DNA from: Euonymus europaeus
Taxonomy: Eukaryota; Streptophyta; Magnoliopsida; Celastrales; Celastraceae
Length of the DNA stretch: 64,000 bases
Assembly: GCA_963580455.1 (NCBI GenBank)
Contig: OY756967.1
Coordinates: forward strand, 17,220,022-17,284,021
Reading direction: 5' to 3'
How positions within the stretch are numbered: position 1 is the first letter of the stretch; each line of letters opens with the position of its first letter. The notes under the pieces were generated by a model. That model ran no database searches. It was not told where the DNA came from and saw nothing but the letters and a program-made list of their open reading frames with translations. The position numbers and the translations under genes were made by a program. This document shows positions 11,773-22,544 of the stretch, piece after piece.

Positions 11773-12900
11773 TGGTCGACAATTTATAATCGCAATAAAT
11801 CTCGACAGGTTTTACCCAATCGCAAGTGTACGGTCGCAAAGCAGTAACAGTGAAAGGGATCGAATCCACAGGGACTATTGCATAAACCAATTAAAAAGCA
11901 AACGATAGTGCAAAATTAAATTAAATTATGAATCCAACAATTAATGAGATTTAGCTTGGATTTGACTTAATCATCTACCTTCACCTTGTGCACATATATC
12001 AATTATCAATTACACAAATTAAGAATTTAACTACGTCAATTGAAAGACTTTGGCCCAGCTCGATCAATTAGATTTCCCTAAGCAACAATCCTGACTTTGG
12101 TCCAGCTCAGGATCTTTTCTTATTAAAGATGTCTTGGTTTGGTCTCTCCTAAGAACATTCTAAAATAAGCATCAACACGTGGAAATCGACAATAGCATAA
12201 CCTAGGATATTAATTCACACCCCATCAGTTATGTTCATTATCCTCTAACTTGAATCGCAAAACAAGTTATTGTTACTTTGTCAAACACCGGGTCATGGTC
12301 AGCCGTATATGTTCAACTAACAGTTCCTAAATATTATGATGTTGATCAGGCATACATAACAATAGGAAGTCTCAATCAATTCAGAGAATAATGAATTAAA
12401 TCAGTCTAATCAAGAATCAAATTCATGCACAAAGGTTTCGGTAAAAGAAAGTACCAAATCCTAGCTAATAAGGAATTAGTTACACATATCCATAATGAAA
12501 ATCAACAAATATTTAAAACCAATGTTCGAATCAATGGGAGAAAGAAGGAATCGCCACTCTTGGAATTGCCTCCTCTCTCTCCGCCGTCTTCTGCCTTTGC
12601 TGGAACTTTCTGAATCTCTTTTTTCGTCCTAGGGTTTAGTTTTTTTAACCCTAAAGATAGCACCGTCCCTACTGCAACGTCAGCCGGGCCCGTTACAGCA
12701 AATCCCGCAACTCGCGGCCGCGCCTAGCTCGCACCTCGCTCGCGCCTGGCTCACTTTTCACCCAGAATCAACTTTCCCAAGTAACTAGCATCCAGCTATA
12801 CCTGTCATTCAATCACACATTTGGGCAGTATTTCGTGCTATAAACCTCACAAAGATTGAGTATTTAACATAATAACATTAGCGCAATTTTGCACTCACCA
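11773..12900. mobile_element. Solo LTR 3 (1,128 bp), TSD ATACC
   Basis: The ends are TGGTCGACAATT and TTTGCACTCACCA (TGGT/ACCA inverted ends), flanked by ATACC at 11768-11772 and 12901-12905. No coding domains lie inside. It inserted at the edge of the 126-bp array. It contains GATCGAATCCACAGGGACT, a motif shared in weaker form with solo LTR 2. A GC-rich patch lies near 12685-12750. Confidence 0.85.
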
Positions 12901-12905
12901 ATACC

Positions 12906-13251
12906 ATGTCTATATTTTCACATATATGAAAGACAACCACATATTGCTCAAAAAGTTAAGGCTGACGTCTTTATTTTTTTATTTTATACTTGCTTTTCTT
13001 AATTTTAAAAGAGTTAAAGGAAATCTAGAACCACATGGTGGCACCTGGCAGATGGCAACCTTTGTGGACGAAGGATCATTGTTTGGGCAATTCCTAAATG
13101 CAGTCAATCACTTTGGTAGCCTACTAATAGGCCTACGAATAGCAAAAAATAGACTGTATTTAGATGTACTCGTTCTTAGGTATTTCAAGATACTAAGGAA
13201 CATGGAATTTGTTTTGAAACTAGAAAAAGATGTTAAATTGGTGGGATTTAG
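12906..13251 (+). mobile_element. Copia RT/RNase H relic, left half (split by the Gypsy element)
   Basis: From about 13060 the frame reads FGSLLIGL and then VLRYFKILRNMEF, KDVKLVGF, the usual Copia segment before RNase H. It stops at the Gypsy 5' LTR (target copy TTTAG, 13247-13251) and continues beyond the 3' LTR at 20843 as SDSD. This gives the Copia GFSDSD(Y/W) motif across the insertion. Positions 12906-13020 are unassigned. Confidence 0.8.
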
Positions 13252-13652
13252 TGTAATGGACCCACTTAAGTGACTGGTGTTTGGGTGGTTATTCAAATGA
13301 CGTCATGATGCTGACGTGGAGAAGTTGTTATAACTAATTGTTGCTGTCAAGCCTATTCGAGTATAAACACGTGGAGCTGGAGAAGTCTTGGATTGTTTTG
13401 AAGGGTGGAGATTTAGTTTTATGTTCTATATAAGTAGAATAACAGCCCTGTGTAAGGGTGGAAAATCCAGATTGTTTTCGTTCTTGTATTTCTTCTCTGT
13501 ATTCTTCCTTGTTTCTCGGGATCTTCTTGGAAGTTCTTGAGGTACTACTTTGTTGAACAATCAATAAAACTTGTGGATGTGTTCTGTATTTTATTGAAGT
13601 TGATTCTTGATAAATTCTTGATTCATTCCTGTTAAATTTTGAGTTCTTTACA
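13252..13652 (+). repeat. 5' LTR of the Gypsy element
   Basis: It runs from TGTAATGGACCC to GAGTTCTTTACA, with a TATA box (TATATAAG, 13428-13435) and a polyadenylation motif (AATAAA, about 13563). It carries 8 bp (around TTGTTGCT, about 13339) that are absent from the 3' LTR. Confidence 0.95.
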
Positions 13653-13653
13653 T

Positions 13654-13667
13654 TTGGTATCAGAGGT
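13654..13667 (+). other. Primer binding site, initiator tRNA-Met type
   Basis: TTGGTATCAGAGGT starts 1 bp after the 5' LTR. It matches the usual TGGTATCAGAGC complement of the 3' end of plant initiator tRNA-Met except at the last positions. Confidence 0.85.
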
Positions 13668-13681
13668 CTTTCCTTCACTAC

Positions 13682-15002
13682 ATGACCATGCCAGTAACAA
13701 ATTCACAATTAGAGCACCAGATTGCTGCTTACCAGTCCAAGCAAGATGAGTTTAATGCTCGGATTGAAGGTGCTATGGTAAGGCGAGAGGATTTGCAAGC
13801 CATGGTAAGGCGTGAGGATTTGCAGACTATGATGAATGACCTGGTGGCCAAAATTGGTCAATTGGAGGCACGACCTACATCGAGTAGGGTACAAAATATG
13901 GCAGGTCCATCATCTTCTACTTGTGAGAAGGCGGATGCTGAGTATTTGCCAAGGGGCTTAAGACTAGATTTTCCACGTTTTTCTGGTGAAAATTTGAATT
14001 CTTGGATCTATCGTGCTAACCAGTACTTCACTTATAATCATGTACCTGTGTATAATCAAGTCATGATTGCATCTTATCATATGGATGAAAAGGCTCTGAT
14101 TTGGTTTCAAGAAATCCACCAAGGGATCCATCAATTTAACAGGCTCAAACCTAATTTTCATTGCAGACACCAAATCCTCAAAAGAATTTATCATGCCTGT
14201 TAAATTGATGGATCCCTTGGTGGATTTAATGAGGTTGAGGCAAGAAAATTCTGTGGCTAATTACCAGGAGAAGTTTGATGATATAATAGTTCAAATACAT
14301 GATTTGTCTGAGGCACATAAGATGAAATGTTACATAGGGGGATTAAAGGAGGAGATTAAAGTGCATGTTCAGATGATGAAACCAAGCACTCTGTTAGAAG
14401 TGTATGCTTTTGCAAGAATGCAAGAGGAATCCTTGGCAATCACACGACAAGCATTGAAGTTGGGGAATTATGAGTCCAAGAATGTTAATCTTGGAAGGAA
14501 AAGTTTTTCACCTGTTTCCCATTCAGATATATTCGTTTCACAAAGGGAGGGTAATAAGTCTTTGCCAGTTCAAAAACTAACACCTCAACAGATCAAGAAG
14601 AAGAAAGAGAAAGGTCTGTGTTTTTCCTGTAATGCCAAATGGGGGCCTGGACATAAGTGTTCTACACCAAAGCTATTTCAGATTGAAATGGAGGACATAT
14701 ATGAAAATAGTGAAGTCTCAGGACCTTACGAGGAACATAAAATTGAGGATAGTGGTGTGGACTTAGAGTTGACTGGAAACCAAGGAGTTGAACATATTAT
14801 TTCTTTACATGCTATCTCAGGAGTTAATGGTCCTAAGACAATGAGAGTCCAAGGTACAGTTGAAGGACTCACTCTACAAATTTTGATTGACACTGGAAGT
14901 ACACATAATTTCTTGAGTCACACTGTGGTGGACAAATTGGCTGTGGTGGTACAACAGTCTCCTTCTGTGTCTGTTAAAATAGCTAATGGAGAAATTGTGT
15001 AG
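13682..15002 (+). pseudogene. Gypsy gag and protease region
   Basis: Gag starts at 13682 (MTMPVTNSQLEHQIAAY). An in-frame direct repeat of nine residues (MVRREDLQ(A/T), twice) is near 13774-13827. The frame is broken at 14115-14224 by a foldback inversion and resumes at 14193 (PVKLMDPLVDLMRLRQEN). A CCHC knuckle (CFSCNAKWGPGHKC) lies near 14616-14660, and an aspartic protease motif (LIDTGSTHNFLS) near 14883-14918. TAG at 15000-15002 ends the frame, although it continues in phase to about 15480. It would have encoded the capsid and the processing protease. Confidence 0.9.
14115..14224. repeat. Perfect 30-bp inverted repeat around an inverted gag segment
   Basis: The arm at 14115-14144 is the exact reverse complement of 14195-14224, with a 50-bp spacer. 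The spacer and left arm, read on the minus strand, encode the missing gag stretch (SFEDLVSAMKIRFEPVKL). The normal sense piece (PVKLMDPLVDL) follows on the plus strand. It is a local template-switch inversion with partial duplication. Confidence 0.93.
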
Positions 15003-17459
15003 TGTATGGGTAGACTGGATCCCATCTTGTTGAAATTCCAAGGACAGGAATTCTTGGTTCACTGTTTTAGTTTGGAATTAGGAGAATATGACATGGTTTT
15101 AGGGATTGATTGGTTGAGAAATTTGGGAGATATCAATTGGAATTTCTCAGCTTTACTGATGAAGTTTCTCTGGAAAGGAAAGTCGTGTGTTTTGAAGGGA
15201 CACACTCAACAACATCGTGTATTTTTTTCCATTTCTACTGATGAGAAGTTCACTTCTTATGCTGATCAGGATTCAGTTCTTAAGATAGGAGAAGAGATGG
15301 ATTCAAAACTACTGACTGTACCTATTGCAAGAAATGACCATTACCATACTGCAATTCAACGGGTTTTGGATAGGTTTTCAGAGGTTTTTCAAGAACCTAA
15401 AGGTTTACCTCCTTCCAGATCTCATGATCATCATATTATTCTCAAGGAAGGCACAAATCCAATCAATTTGAAGCCTTACACAGGTATCCCTATTATCAAA
15501 AAACTGAGATTGAAAAGATTGTAGCAGAATTGTTATCCACTGGTGTTATTAGGCCTAGTTGTAGTCCATATTCAAGTCCTGTTCTGTTGGTCAAGAAGAC
15601 AGATAATACTTGGCGTATGTGTATTGATTTTAGGGCTTTGAATAAGGTCACTGTGAAGGATAAGTTTCCAATTCCTGTTATAAAAGAATTGTTAGATGAA
15701 CTGCATGGTTCTGCAGTTTTTTCAAAGTTAGATCTTCGATCTGGTTATCACCAGATTAAAATGGTGGAGAGGGATGTTCCAAAAACAGCATTTAGAACCC
15801 ATGATGGCCATTACGAATTTCTTGTGATGCCATTTGGGCTTACAAATGCCCCATCTACATTTCAAGGATTAATGAATGACATATTCAGGGAATATTTGAG
15901 GAAATTCATATTGGTTTTCTTTGATGATATCCTTATCTAAAGTAAGGATGTAGCATCTCATGTACAGCACTTAGCTCTGGCATTGAAGGTTCTGTAGAAA
16001 CATACCTTATATGCAAAATTATCAAAGTGCAATTTTGCAGTGGGTGAAGTGGGGTATTTGGGACATATTGTGACTGGACAAGGAGTCAAAGCTGACCCTG
16101 CTAAGATCAAGGCTATGCTAGATTGGCCTGTTCCTACTACAGTGAAGGCTTTGAGGGGTTTTTTGGGCCTCTGTGGCTATTATAGAAAGTTCATAAAAAA
16201 TTATGCAAGGTATGCAGCTCCACTGACTGCTTTATTACAAAAGAATGGCTTTGTCTTGACTGCACGGGCTACAATTGCTTTTGACAAATTAAAGCAGTTG
16301 GTATATGCTCCACCTGTGTTAGCTTTACCAGATTTCAACATTCCTTTTTGTATTGAATGTGATGCTAGTGGAACGGGTATTGGTGCTGTGTTGTTACAGA
16401 ATGGTCATCCTTTGGCTTATTTCAGTGTTTGTGTCACGCCCCTCTTCCAGATAGGTGCAGATGAGCACCCATGAATCCCAGAGACGTGACCGGCAGGGAA
16501 CTCCTCCGTTCCCCGAACCGGATTTACACCCCAAGCTACCCAAACACTACATAAGTAATCTCACATAAATATGTCTCAACCAAATCCCAAATACTGCCAT
16601 AATGGAATGTAACATACAAACCAGAGTCTACAGCGGAATATCACATAGATACGGAATACCGTACAAAACACAGATACTACAGACAGACAAACCATTTCCA
16701 CCAGCTACATCACGCCTCACGCATCCCTGCGCTGATCATCCACTCCGGCTATCTCACCTGAAATCATGTGAATGAAAGGGATGAGCTACAAAGCTCAGTA
16801 GGGATATAGAGGAATATCAATCATCAGAATAAACGGAAAGTAAAAGCTCAAGAGTTAAGTGAAATGAATAGGAAACTCAAATAGTGATACACTCCCGTAT
16901 CACCGAACTCCAGTAAATCAGAGATAAAGTAAGAAAGTCTGTATGATATAGAATGCATATAGAGAAATCATAAGTGGTACACATCACAACTCATCACAAT
17001 CAATCAATCCGTAGGGTAGATGCCGAGTAGGCTCCACCACTACCATCCTCAAGTACAACTCTCAAATCAGTACTCAACCATAATCAAACTCAAATCCGTA
17101 TCAACACAAATCCGTATCAACTCATATCCAAATAACAACAGAAAATCCTCCCCTGGACCCACCCTGATCCCCGCAAGGTGTCTCCCAGTCCAGGTACTCC
17201 CCAGATTGGATGAGGATCGAGCCTACATCAGGTACTCGATAGCATCGCCTACATCGAAGAGCGTCCCCTAGGATGTACCTCACCTCAATCCGGTCTCCAG
17301 GTACGTACCCGATCAAAACCATCGATAAATCATCCAGTAAGCTGGGTCGCCCGATGTGGGTCCCACGCTCTACAAATCATCCCACCATAAGCTCACAAAT
17401 CATAGAAGATCATCATAATGAAGTCCTATCCGGACTCTCGAGGATAAAACCAAACATCA

Positions 17460-17625
17460 GGAGGTGGGCCCCACCAATGGCTGTGGGCCCCACAAAAGGA
17501 TAAGTGGGCCCCACCAAGATAGTGGGCCCCATGAGAGTATAGGTGGGCCCCACCAGGATAGTGGGCCCCACGAGAGTATGGGTGGGCCCCACCAGGATAG
17601 TGGGCCCCACAGGAGACACGATGCA
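17460..17625. repeat. GGGCCC-rich minisatellite, ~39-bp unit
   Basis: GTGGGCCCCAC recurs with spacers AGGATA and GAGAGTAT, giving about three full units of roughly 39 bp plus partial copies. Each GTGGGCCCCAC is palindromic. Overlapping repetitive open frames on both strands come from this array and are not genes. Confidence 0.85.
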
Positions 17626-17924
17626 CAAAAATACTGTATGTCGTACATATACCTCCAAACAAACCACATATAATCATAACATATTGCAATTGCGGAAATA
17701 AATCAGATAAGAGTATAAACAGAGAAATTCCCAACCTCCGGGAATTTCACACCAATAGACAAATAGGAGTCCGTCGAATACGGAACCCCCGTAACCCCAA
17801 ATAAGAACTAGGGCAGAATCCTTACCTGGAATGTCGACTAAGCTAATCCGTAATACGTCTGAAAACTCCAAATCAACCTCCTGCATCAAAATACGGATAC
17901 GTATACACGACAGTCAAAATACGA

Positions 17925-18105
17925 AAAAGTCAACTCGGGTAAACCGGTCAACTCGGGTCAAAAGTCAAAGCCGGTCAAAGTCAACTCGGGTCAAATAGTC
18001 CACGGTCAAACCGGGTCAAATAGTCAAACCGGATCAACCCAGTCAAAACGGGTCAAACCCGAGTCAACGGGTCAACTCGGTCAAACACGAGTCAACTCGC
18101 CGGAG
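17925..18105. repeat. GGTCAA-rich short repeat tract in solo LTR 4
   Basis: Irregular repeats of CGGGTCAA, CCGGTCAAA and AGTCAACTCGG, about 20 GTCAA cores in 180 bp. It is non-coding and lies within the LTR. Confidence 0.8.
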
Positions 18106-19139
18106 CTGAGTTAAATCGGCCGGCCGGTCGCCGGAATCCACTTTTCCGGCGAAAGTTTCCGGTCACTCCTACATCAAAATGAAGCCCACAACAACAGAAA
18201 TCTAATGGTACCTGTCTCGTTCCAAAATTCCTACTGAATCGACCGGGATCGAGCTTTGAAATTTTGAAAAACCGAAACTTCGCCGCCTGATTCCGCCGTC
18301 TACGGTGGTCCGATAACAACGATTCCGGTTGGGTTTTGCTCCTCTCTCCACAAGCTTCAATTTGATACCTCACTTGCCCCAATCGGACCACAAACACGAA
18401 AAACCCATTCAAAATTCTCCCATCTCTCTCTCTTACGTTGATACTGCCGGAAACCCACTGGAAAATCTGGTATATGCCAGATTTTCTGGTAAATTACCAT
18501 TTTGCCCTTCGTCTTTCCCTATATTTACTTAAACTTCCATAATTCGTAACAAATCCAATTCAACTCCGATTTCAGTGATTCTTGCGCCTATATTTTTCTA
18601 ATAATATGTAGTATTTATTAAAAATATTAAATTTGAAAAATTATTATATTTTTTAAAATTTTGGGTTCGGGATATTACAGTTTGCTTGAAGGGTAAGACT
18701 CTTGCTTATTCAACCTATGAGAAAGAATTTTTGGCACTGGTGCTGCTGTCCAAAAGTGGAGACCGTACTTATTGGGACATCATTTTTTCATAAGGACTGA
18801 CCATTACAGTTTGAAATACCTATTGGAACAGAAAAGTGGTACCACCTTTCAACAGAAATGGATGGTGAAACTTCTAGGTTATGAATTTTCTGTGGAATAT
18901 AAGAATGGCAGTTCCAATATTGTTGTTGATGCATTGTCTCGAAGGAATGAAGATTTGGCAGAATTAAATTCTTCCTTTATGGCTGTTTCCATGCCAACTT
19001 TGGATTTTTATGAAGATGTTAAGAGGTCTTATACAGCTGATCCGGCACCGTGTTCTTTATTGACTCAATTTAGTGAGACAGTTTCTACTGTGGGGAGATA
19101 TAAGTTGGATCAAGGGTGTTGTATTATAAAGATCGTTTG

Positions 19140-20438
19140 TATGTTGGTCAAGACTCCAATTTAATTCAAAGTTTACTGCAACATCTTCATTCATCACCTT
19201 TAGCTGGACATTCTGGATTTTTGAGAACCTATCATAGGGTCAAACGTGATTTTTACTAGAAGGGTATGAAGTGGCAGATTAAGGAATTTGTTAGACATTG
19301 TTCCATATGTCAGCAGGTTAAATATCAGAATACCATGCCAGCTGGACTTTTACAACCTCTGTCTATTCCAAAGGTTATATGGACTAAGATTAGTCTAGAC
19401 TTCATTGATGGACTGCCAAATTCATTTGGAAAGACTGTTATATTGGTTGTAGTGGATAGATTATCAAAATATTCTCACTTTGTGGATTAAGTCATCCTTA
19501 TACAACTGCTAGTGTAGCTCAAGTTTACATGGATAATATCTTCAAACTTCATGGTATGCCACAGCAGATTGTTTCAGACAGGGATCCAATTTTTACCAGT
19601 GTTTTTTGGCAGAGTTTGTGGGAATTGCAGGAAACACACTTGAATTTATCTACTGCCTATCATCCTGAGTCTGATGGCCAGACTGAAATTGTGAATAAAT
19701 TGGTGGAACAGTATCTGCGTTCTTATGTGGGTAGCCAACCAAAAAAAATGGGCTACTTGGTTACCTCTTGCTGAGTATTGTTATAATACTACATGCCATA
19801 CCAGTACAGAATTCAGTCCATTTGAAATAGTTTATGGGGTGCCACCACCTAGTTTGTGTGACTATATTCCTGGCACAACTAGGGTAGAAAGTGTGGAGCA
19901 TTATTTGAAGAGTAGGGGTGAGATTATGGAGATATTGCAACATAATCTGTCTAAAAGTCAGCATACCATGAAGAGGTTTGCAGATGGGAAGAGGAGACAT
20001 TTGGAGTTGCAGATTGGTGATTTGGTGTATGTCAAATTGCAACCTTACAGACAAGTATCAGTGGCTCAACGGAAGAATCTGAAGTTATCTCCTCGATTCT
20101 TTGGGCCTTATCCTATGTTGAAACGTGTGGGAAGTGTAGCATATCAGCTGCAACTACCTCAGCATTCCAGGATCTATAATGTTTTCTATGTTTCTCAGCT
20201 AAAGAAACACTTGGGACCCAATATTCCAGTATTGCCTACATTACCTCCTGTGAATGAGGATGGACAAGTTTTACCATTGCCTGCTGTAATCCTGGATAGG
20301 AGATTGATTATGAAAGGAAATCAGCATGTGGCTGAATTGCTCGTGCAATGGGAAGGGCAGGAGGCTTCTGATGCTACTTGGCAAACCTATTCTTCACTGG
20401 CAAATTGTTATCCAGATTTGGTAGGAAAATGTTTTTGA
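19140..20438 (+). pseudogene. Gypsy integrase with C-terminal chromodomain
   Basis: The integrase zinc region (SPLAGHSGFLRTYHRVKRDFY, then TAG at 19257, then CSICQQVKY) is followed by the DDE core: LDFIDGLP near 19395, VSDRDPIF near 19570 and [10 protein letters not shown] near 19660 (catalytic D, D, E present). A frameshift near 19489 and another in the A-run near 19741 split it. The C-terminal part (19725-20438) ends in a chromodomain (VAELLVQWEGQEASDATWQTYSSL). Chromodomains guide integration toward chromatin marks in chromoviruses. Confidence 0.92.
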
Positions 20439-20449
20439 GTGGGATGGAA
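20437..20449 (+). other. Polypurine tract
   Basis: The purine-rich GAGTGGGATGGAA lies directly before the 3' LTR, the expected primer for plus-strand DNA synthesis. Confidence 0.75.
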
Positions 20450-20842
20450 TGTAATGGACCCACTTAAGTGACTGGTGTTTGGGTGGTTATTCAAATGACG
20501 TCATGATGCTGACGTGGAGAAGTTGTTATAACTAACTCAAGCCTATTCGAGTATAAACACGTGGAGCTGGAGAATTCTTGGATTGTTTTGAAGGGTGGAG
20601 ATTTAGTTTTATGTTCTATATAAGTAGAATAACAGCTCTGTGTAAGGGTGAAAAATCCAGATTGTTTTCGTTCTTGTATTTCTTCTCTTTATTCTTCCTT
20701 GTTTCTCGGGATCTTCTTGGAAGTTCTTGAGGTACTACTTTGTTGAACAATCAATAAAACTTGTGGATGTGTTCTGCATTTTATTGAAGTTGATTCTTGA
20801 TAAATTCTTGATTCATTCCTGTTAAATTTTGAGTTCTTTACA
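20450..20842 (+). repeat. 3' LTR of the Gypsy element
   Basis: It has the same ends as the 5' LTR. By eye it differs at five single bases and lacks 8 bp. It is followed by the target copy TTCAG (20843-20847). Confidence 0.95.
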
Positions 20843-20847
20843 TTCAG

Positions 20848-21312
20848 TGATAGTGATATGTTGGCTCTATTGATGATATTAAAAGTACCACAAGATATGT
20901 ATTCAATGTTGGAACTGGTGCCTGAACTTCTAAGAAGCGGAAGAGCATGGCACATTCTACTGCTGAAGCTGAATTTGTTGTAGTTTCTAAGTCTGCTTCT
21001 CAAGTTGCTTGGATTAGAAAAATTCTAGAGGACTACACTTGGGTTTGGTTCAATAATGCCCGACTTGTATTTATTGTGATAGCAAGTCCGCGATTGCTAT
21101 TGCAAAGAATCCTGTAGAGCATAACCTCAAAAAACACATTGCCACCAAGTATCATTATGCTCGAAATGCTGAGACTGAAGGTACAATTAATTGGATTCAT
21201 TGTAGCTTTGTAAATCAAGTTGCATATTTGATGACCAAGGCTTTGCCTAGTGACAAGTATGGAATTCACAAGCCCAAACTTGGAATGATGACTAAAGCAC
21301 AATTTTACAGTT
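20848..21312 (+). mobile_element. Copia RNase H relic, right half
   Basis: It continues the Copia RNase H broken by the Gypsy element. Readable pieces in shifting frames are STTRYVFNVG, STAEAEFVVVSKSASQVAWIRKIL, and a stretch matching the usual C-terminal H-x-K-H-I region. Stops and frameshifts are frequent. The element's 3' LTR was not identified. Confidence 0.82.
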
Positions 21313-22544
21313 AGCATATAATTTGACTTATATGTTGGTAGTCTATATGTTGTTTCAAATGTTGCCATGTATGTTGTTTCAAATGTTGTGGTGTTTGATT
21401 CATTATTGCAAGAAAAACATATATAATGTTTTAAATGTTGTGGCTAATTACATACAGGGGCAGTAGCACAAATTAAAAATATTTTTCAAAAATATATAAT
21501 AAATTATTAAATATAATTGAATATATATTTTAAAATAAATATAAATAATTAAATATATTAGTAAAAATGCTAATATATTAATATAAATGAATATATTATT
21601 AAATATAAATAATTTTTTTAAAATATAATTGAATATATTATTTAAAAATAATATAGTATTAAATATCAATAATTAAATATATTAGTAAAATTTTTAATAT
21701 ATTATTAAATATAAATGAATATATTATTAAATAAAAGTAAATAATAGATTAGTAAATATAAATAAATAAATTATTAAATATAATTGAATATATTATTTAA
21801 AATATTATTAAATATAAATAATTAAATATATTAGTAAAAATGTTAATATATTATTCAATATAAATGAATATATTATTAAATGTAAATAAATAACAATTTA
21901 TTATTAAATATAAAAAGAATATATTATTAAATAAAAATTAATAATAGATTGTTAAGATTAAGGGTATTTTGGTCATTTGACTGAAATATAAGGGGTAGTT
22001 TAGACTTTTTATTTTTGATAGAAGGTAAATGTTGTTGAAAATGATTTTTTATGTAACATTTGAAAATTGTAACATATATGCTAAAATTGTTATTGGTGTT
22101 TTGTTAGGTATCTTTTTGTGTATAACATGTATGCTAAATTTTAAATTATATGCTAATGAAAATTGTTTACCAAACGGGCTCCATATGTGAATTGTGCTTC
22201 ATGGTTTATTTTTTTATTATGCTTTCTGTTTAGGCCATTATGGATGGTCTTTGTTTATTGGGGACAATATTGTCTTTTTATCTTTTAACTTAAGTTTGCT
22301 TTGATTGTATTTCTAAAATCTATTTTTCTTGTTGTTGCTCAATGAAGACTAGGGTTTATACCCAATCGCAGTGTTTATCTAGATTATTTCCTTCACTGTT
22401 GTTTATCAATATTCTTGTGAAGTAGTGATCTAACAAATACGAGTTTTGTAAAAGATTTTGGATATGGTAAGAACATTGGTTTTGATCCTCTCTTTTTTCC
22501 TCCTTTAGCCACCCTTAGAGTTGCATTGACAAACACAAATAGTT
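21313..22544. other. AT-rich non-coding stretch, including degenerate ATTAAATATAA repeats
   Basis: No gene is seen. Around 21355-21400, ATGTTGTTTCAAATGTTG is duplicated. From 21470 to 21960 the sequence is a very AT-rich irregular repeat built on TATTATTAAATATAAAT. From about 22150 it has ordinary composition; this may be the 3' end or LTR of the Copia relic. The last 40 bp resemble SQS intron 11. Confidence 0.6.

Larger units (their letters stand above)
16432..18679. mobile_element. Solo LTR 4 (2,248 bp), TSD GTTTG, inside the Gypsy RNase H
   Basis: The ends are TGTCACGCCCC and GGGATATTACA. GTTTG flanks it at 16427-16431 and 18680-18684. No pol domains are inside. Its reverse complement begins TGTAATATCCCGAACCC and resembles the start of solo LTR 1. 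It carries two internal arrays (17460-17625 and 17925-18105). Because it lies within a Gypsy element whose LTRs differ at only about 1.3%, both its insertion and its reduction to a solo LTR should be recent. Confidence 0.88.
15006..18970 (+). pseudogene. Gypsy reverse transcriptase and RNase H region, interrupted
   Basis: The protease end and linker (15006-15480) are followed by a frameshift into RT (15490-15997; [55 protein letters not shown]). The Tyr after the catalytic DD box is TAA (15938), and another stop is near 15995. The connection domain (YLGHIVTGQGV, GLCGYYRKFIKNYA) and the start of RNase H (IECDASGTGIGAVLLQ) run to 16431. Solo LTR 4 lies between. RNase H resumes at 18680 (LAYSTYEKEFLAL, then after a frameshift FIRTDHYSLKYLLEQ and VVDALSRR). 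Removing the LTR with one GTTTG keeps the frame, so the LTR came later. Confidence 0.9.
13252..20842 (+). mobile_element. Full-length Ty3/Gypsy chromovirus (Reina-like), disabled
   Basis: Two LTRs (401 and 393 bp) flank a primer binding site, gag, protease, RT, RNase H, integrase and a C-terminal chromodomain, in Ty3/Gypsy order. The flanking target copies are TTTAG (13247-13251) and TTCAG (20843-20847), one mismatch. I count five substitutions and one 8-bp indel between the LTRs (about 1.3%), so the insertion looks recent. The coding part nevertheless holds a gag inversion, four in-frame stops and about five frameshifts, and RNase H is split by solo LTR 4. Short LTRs plus a chromodomain suggest the Reina clade. 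It inserted into an older Copia RNase H. Confidence 0.93.

Noticed and set aside
13334..13678. Minus-strand open frame of 114 codons, repeated near 20689-21003
   Set aside because: It is antisense to the Gypsy LTR and appears twice only because the LTR does.
14115..14224. Perfect hairpin as a microRNA precursor
   Set aside because: Both arms encode the same gag residues in opposite orientation; a template-switch scar explains it.
17413..17734. Overlapping open frames on both strands rich in GGPTH/WWGP
   Set aside because: They are translations of the GGGCCC minisatellite inside solo LTR 4, not genes.
21448..21669. Ile/Tyr/Phe-rich minus-strand open frame resembling a membrane protein
   Set aside because: It is the translation of an almost pure AT repeat.
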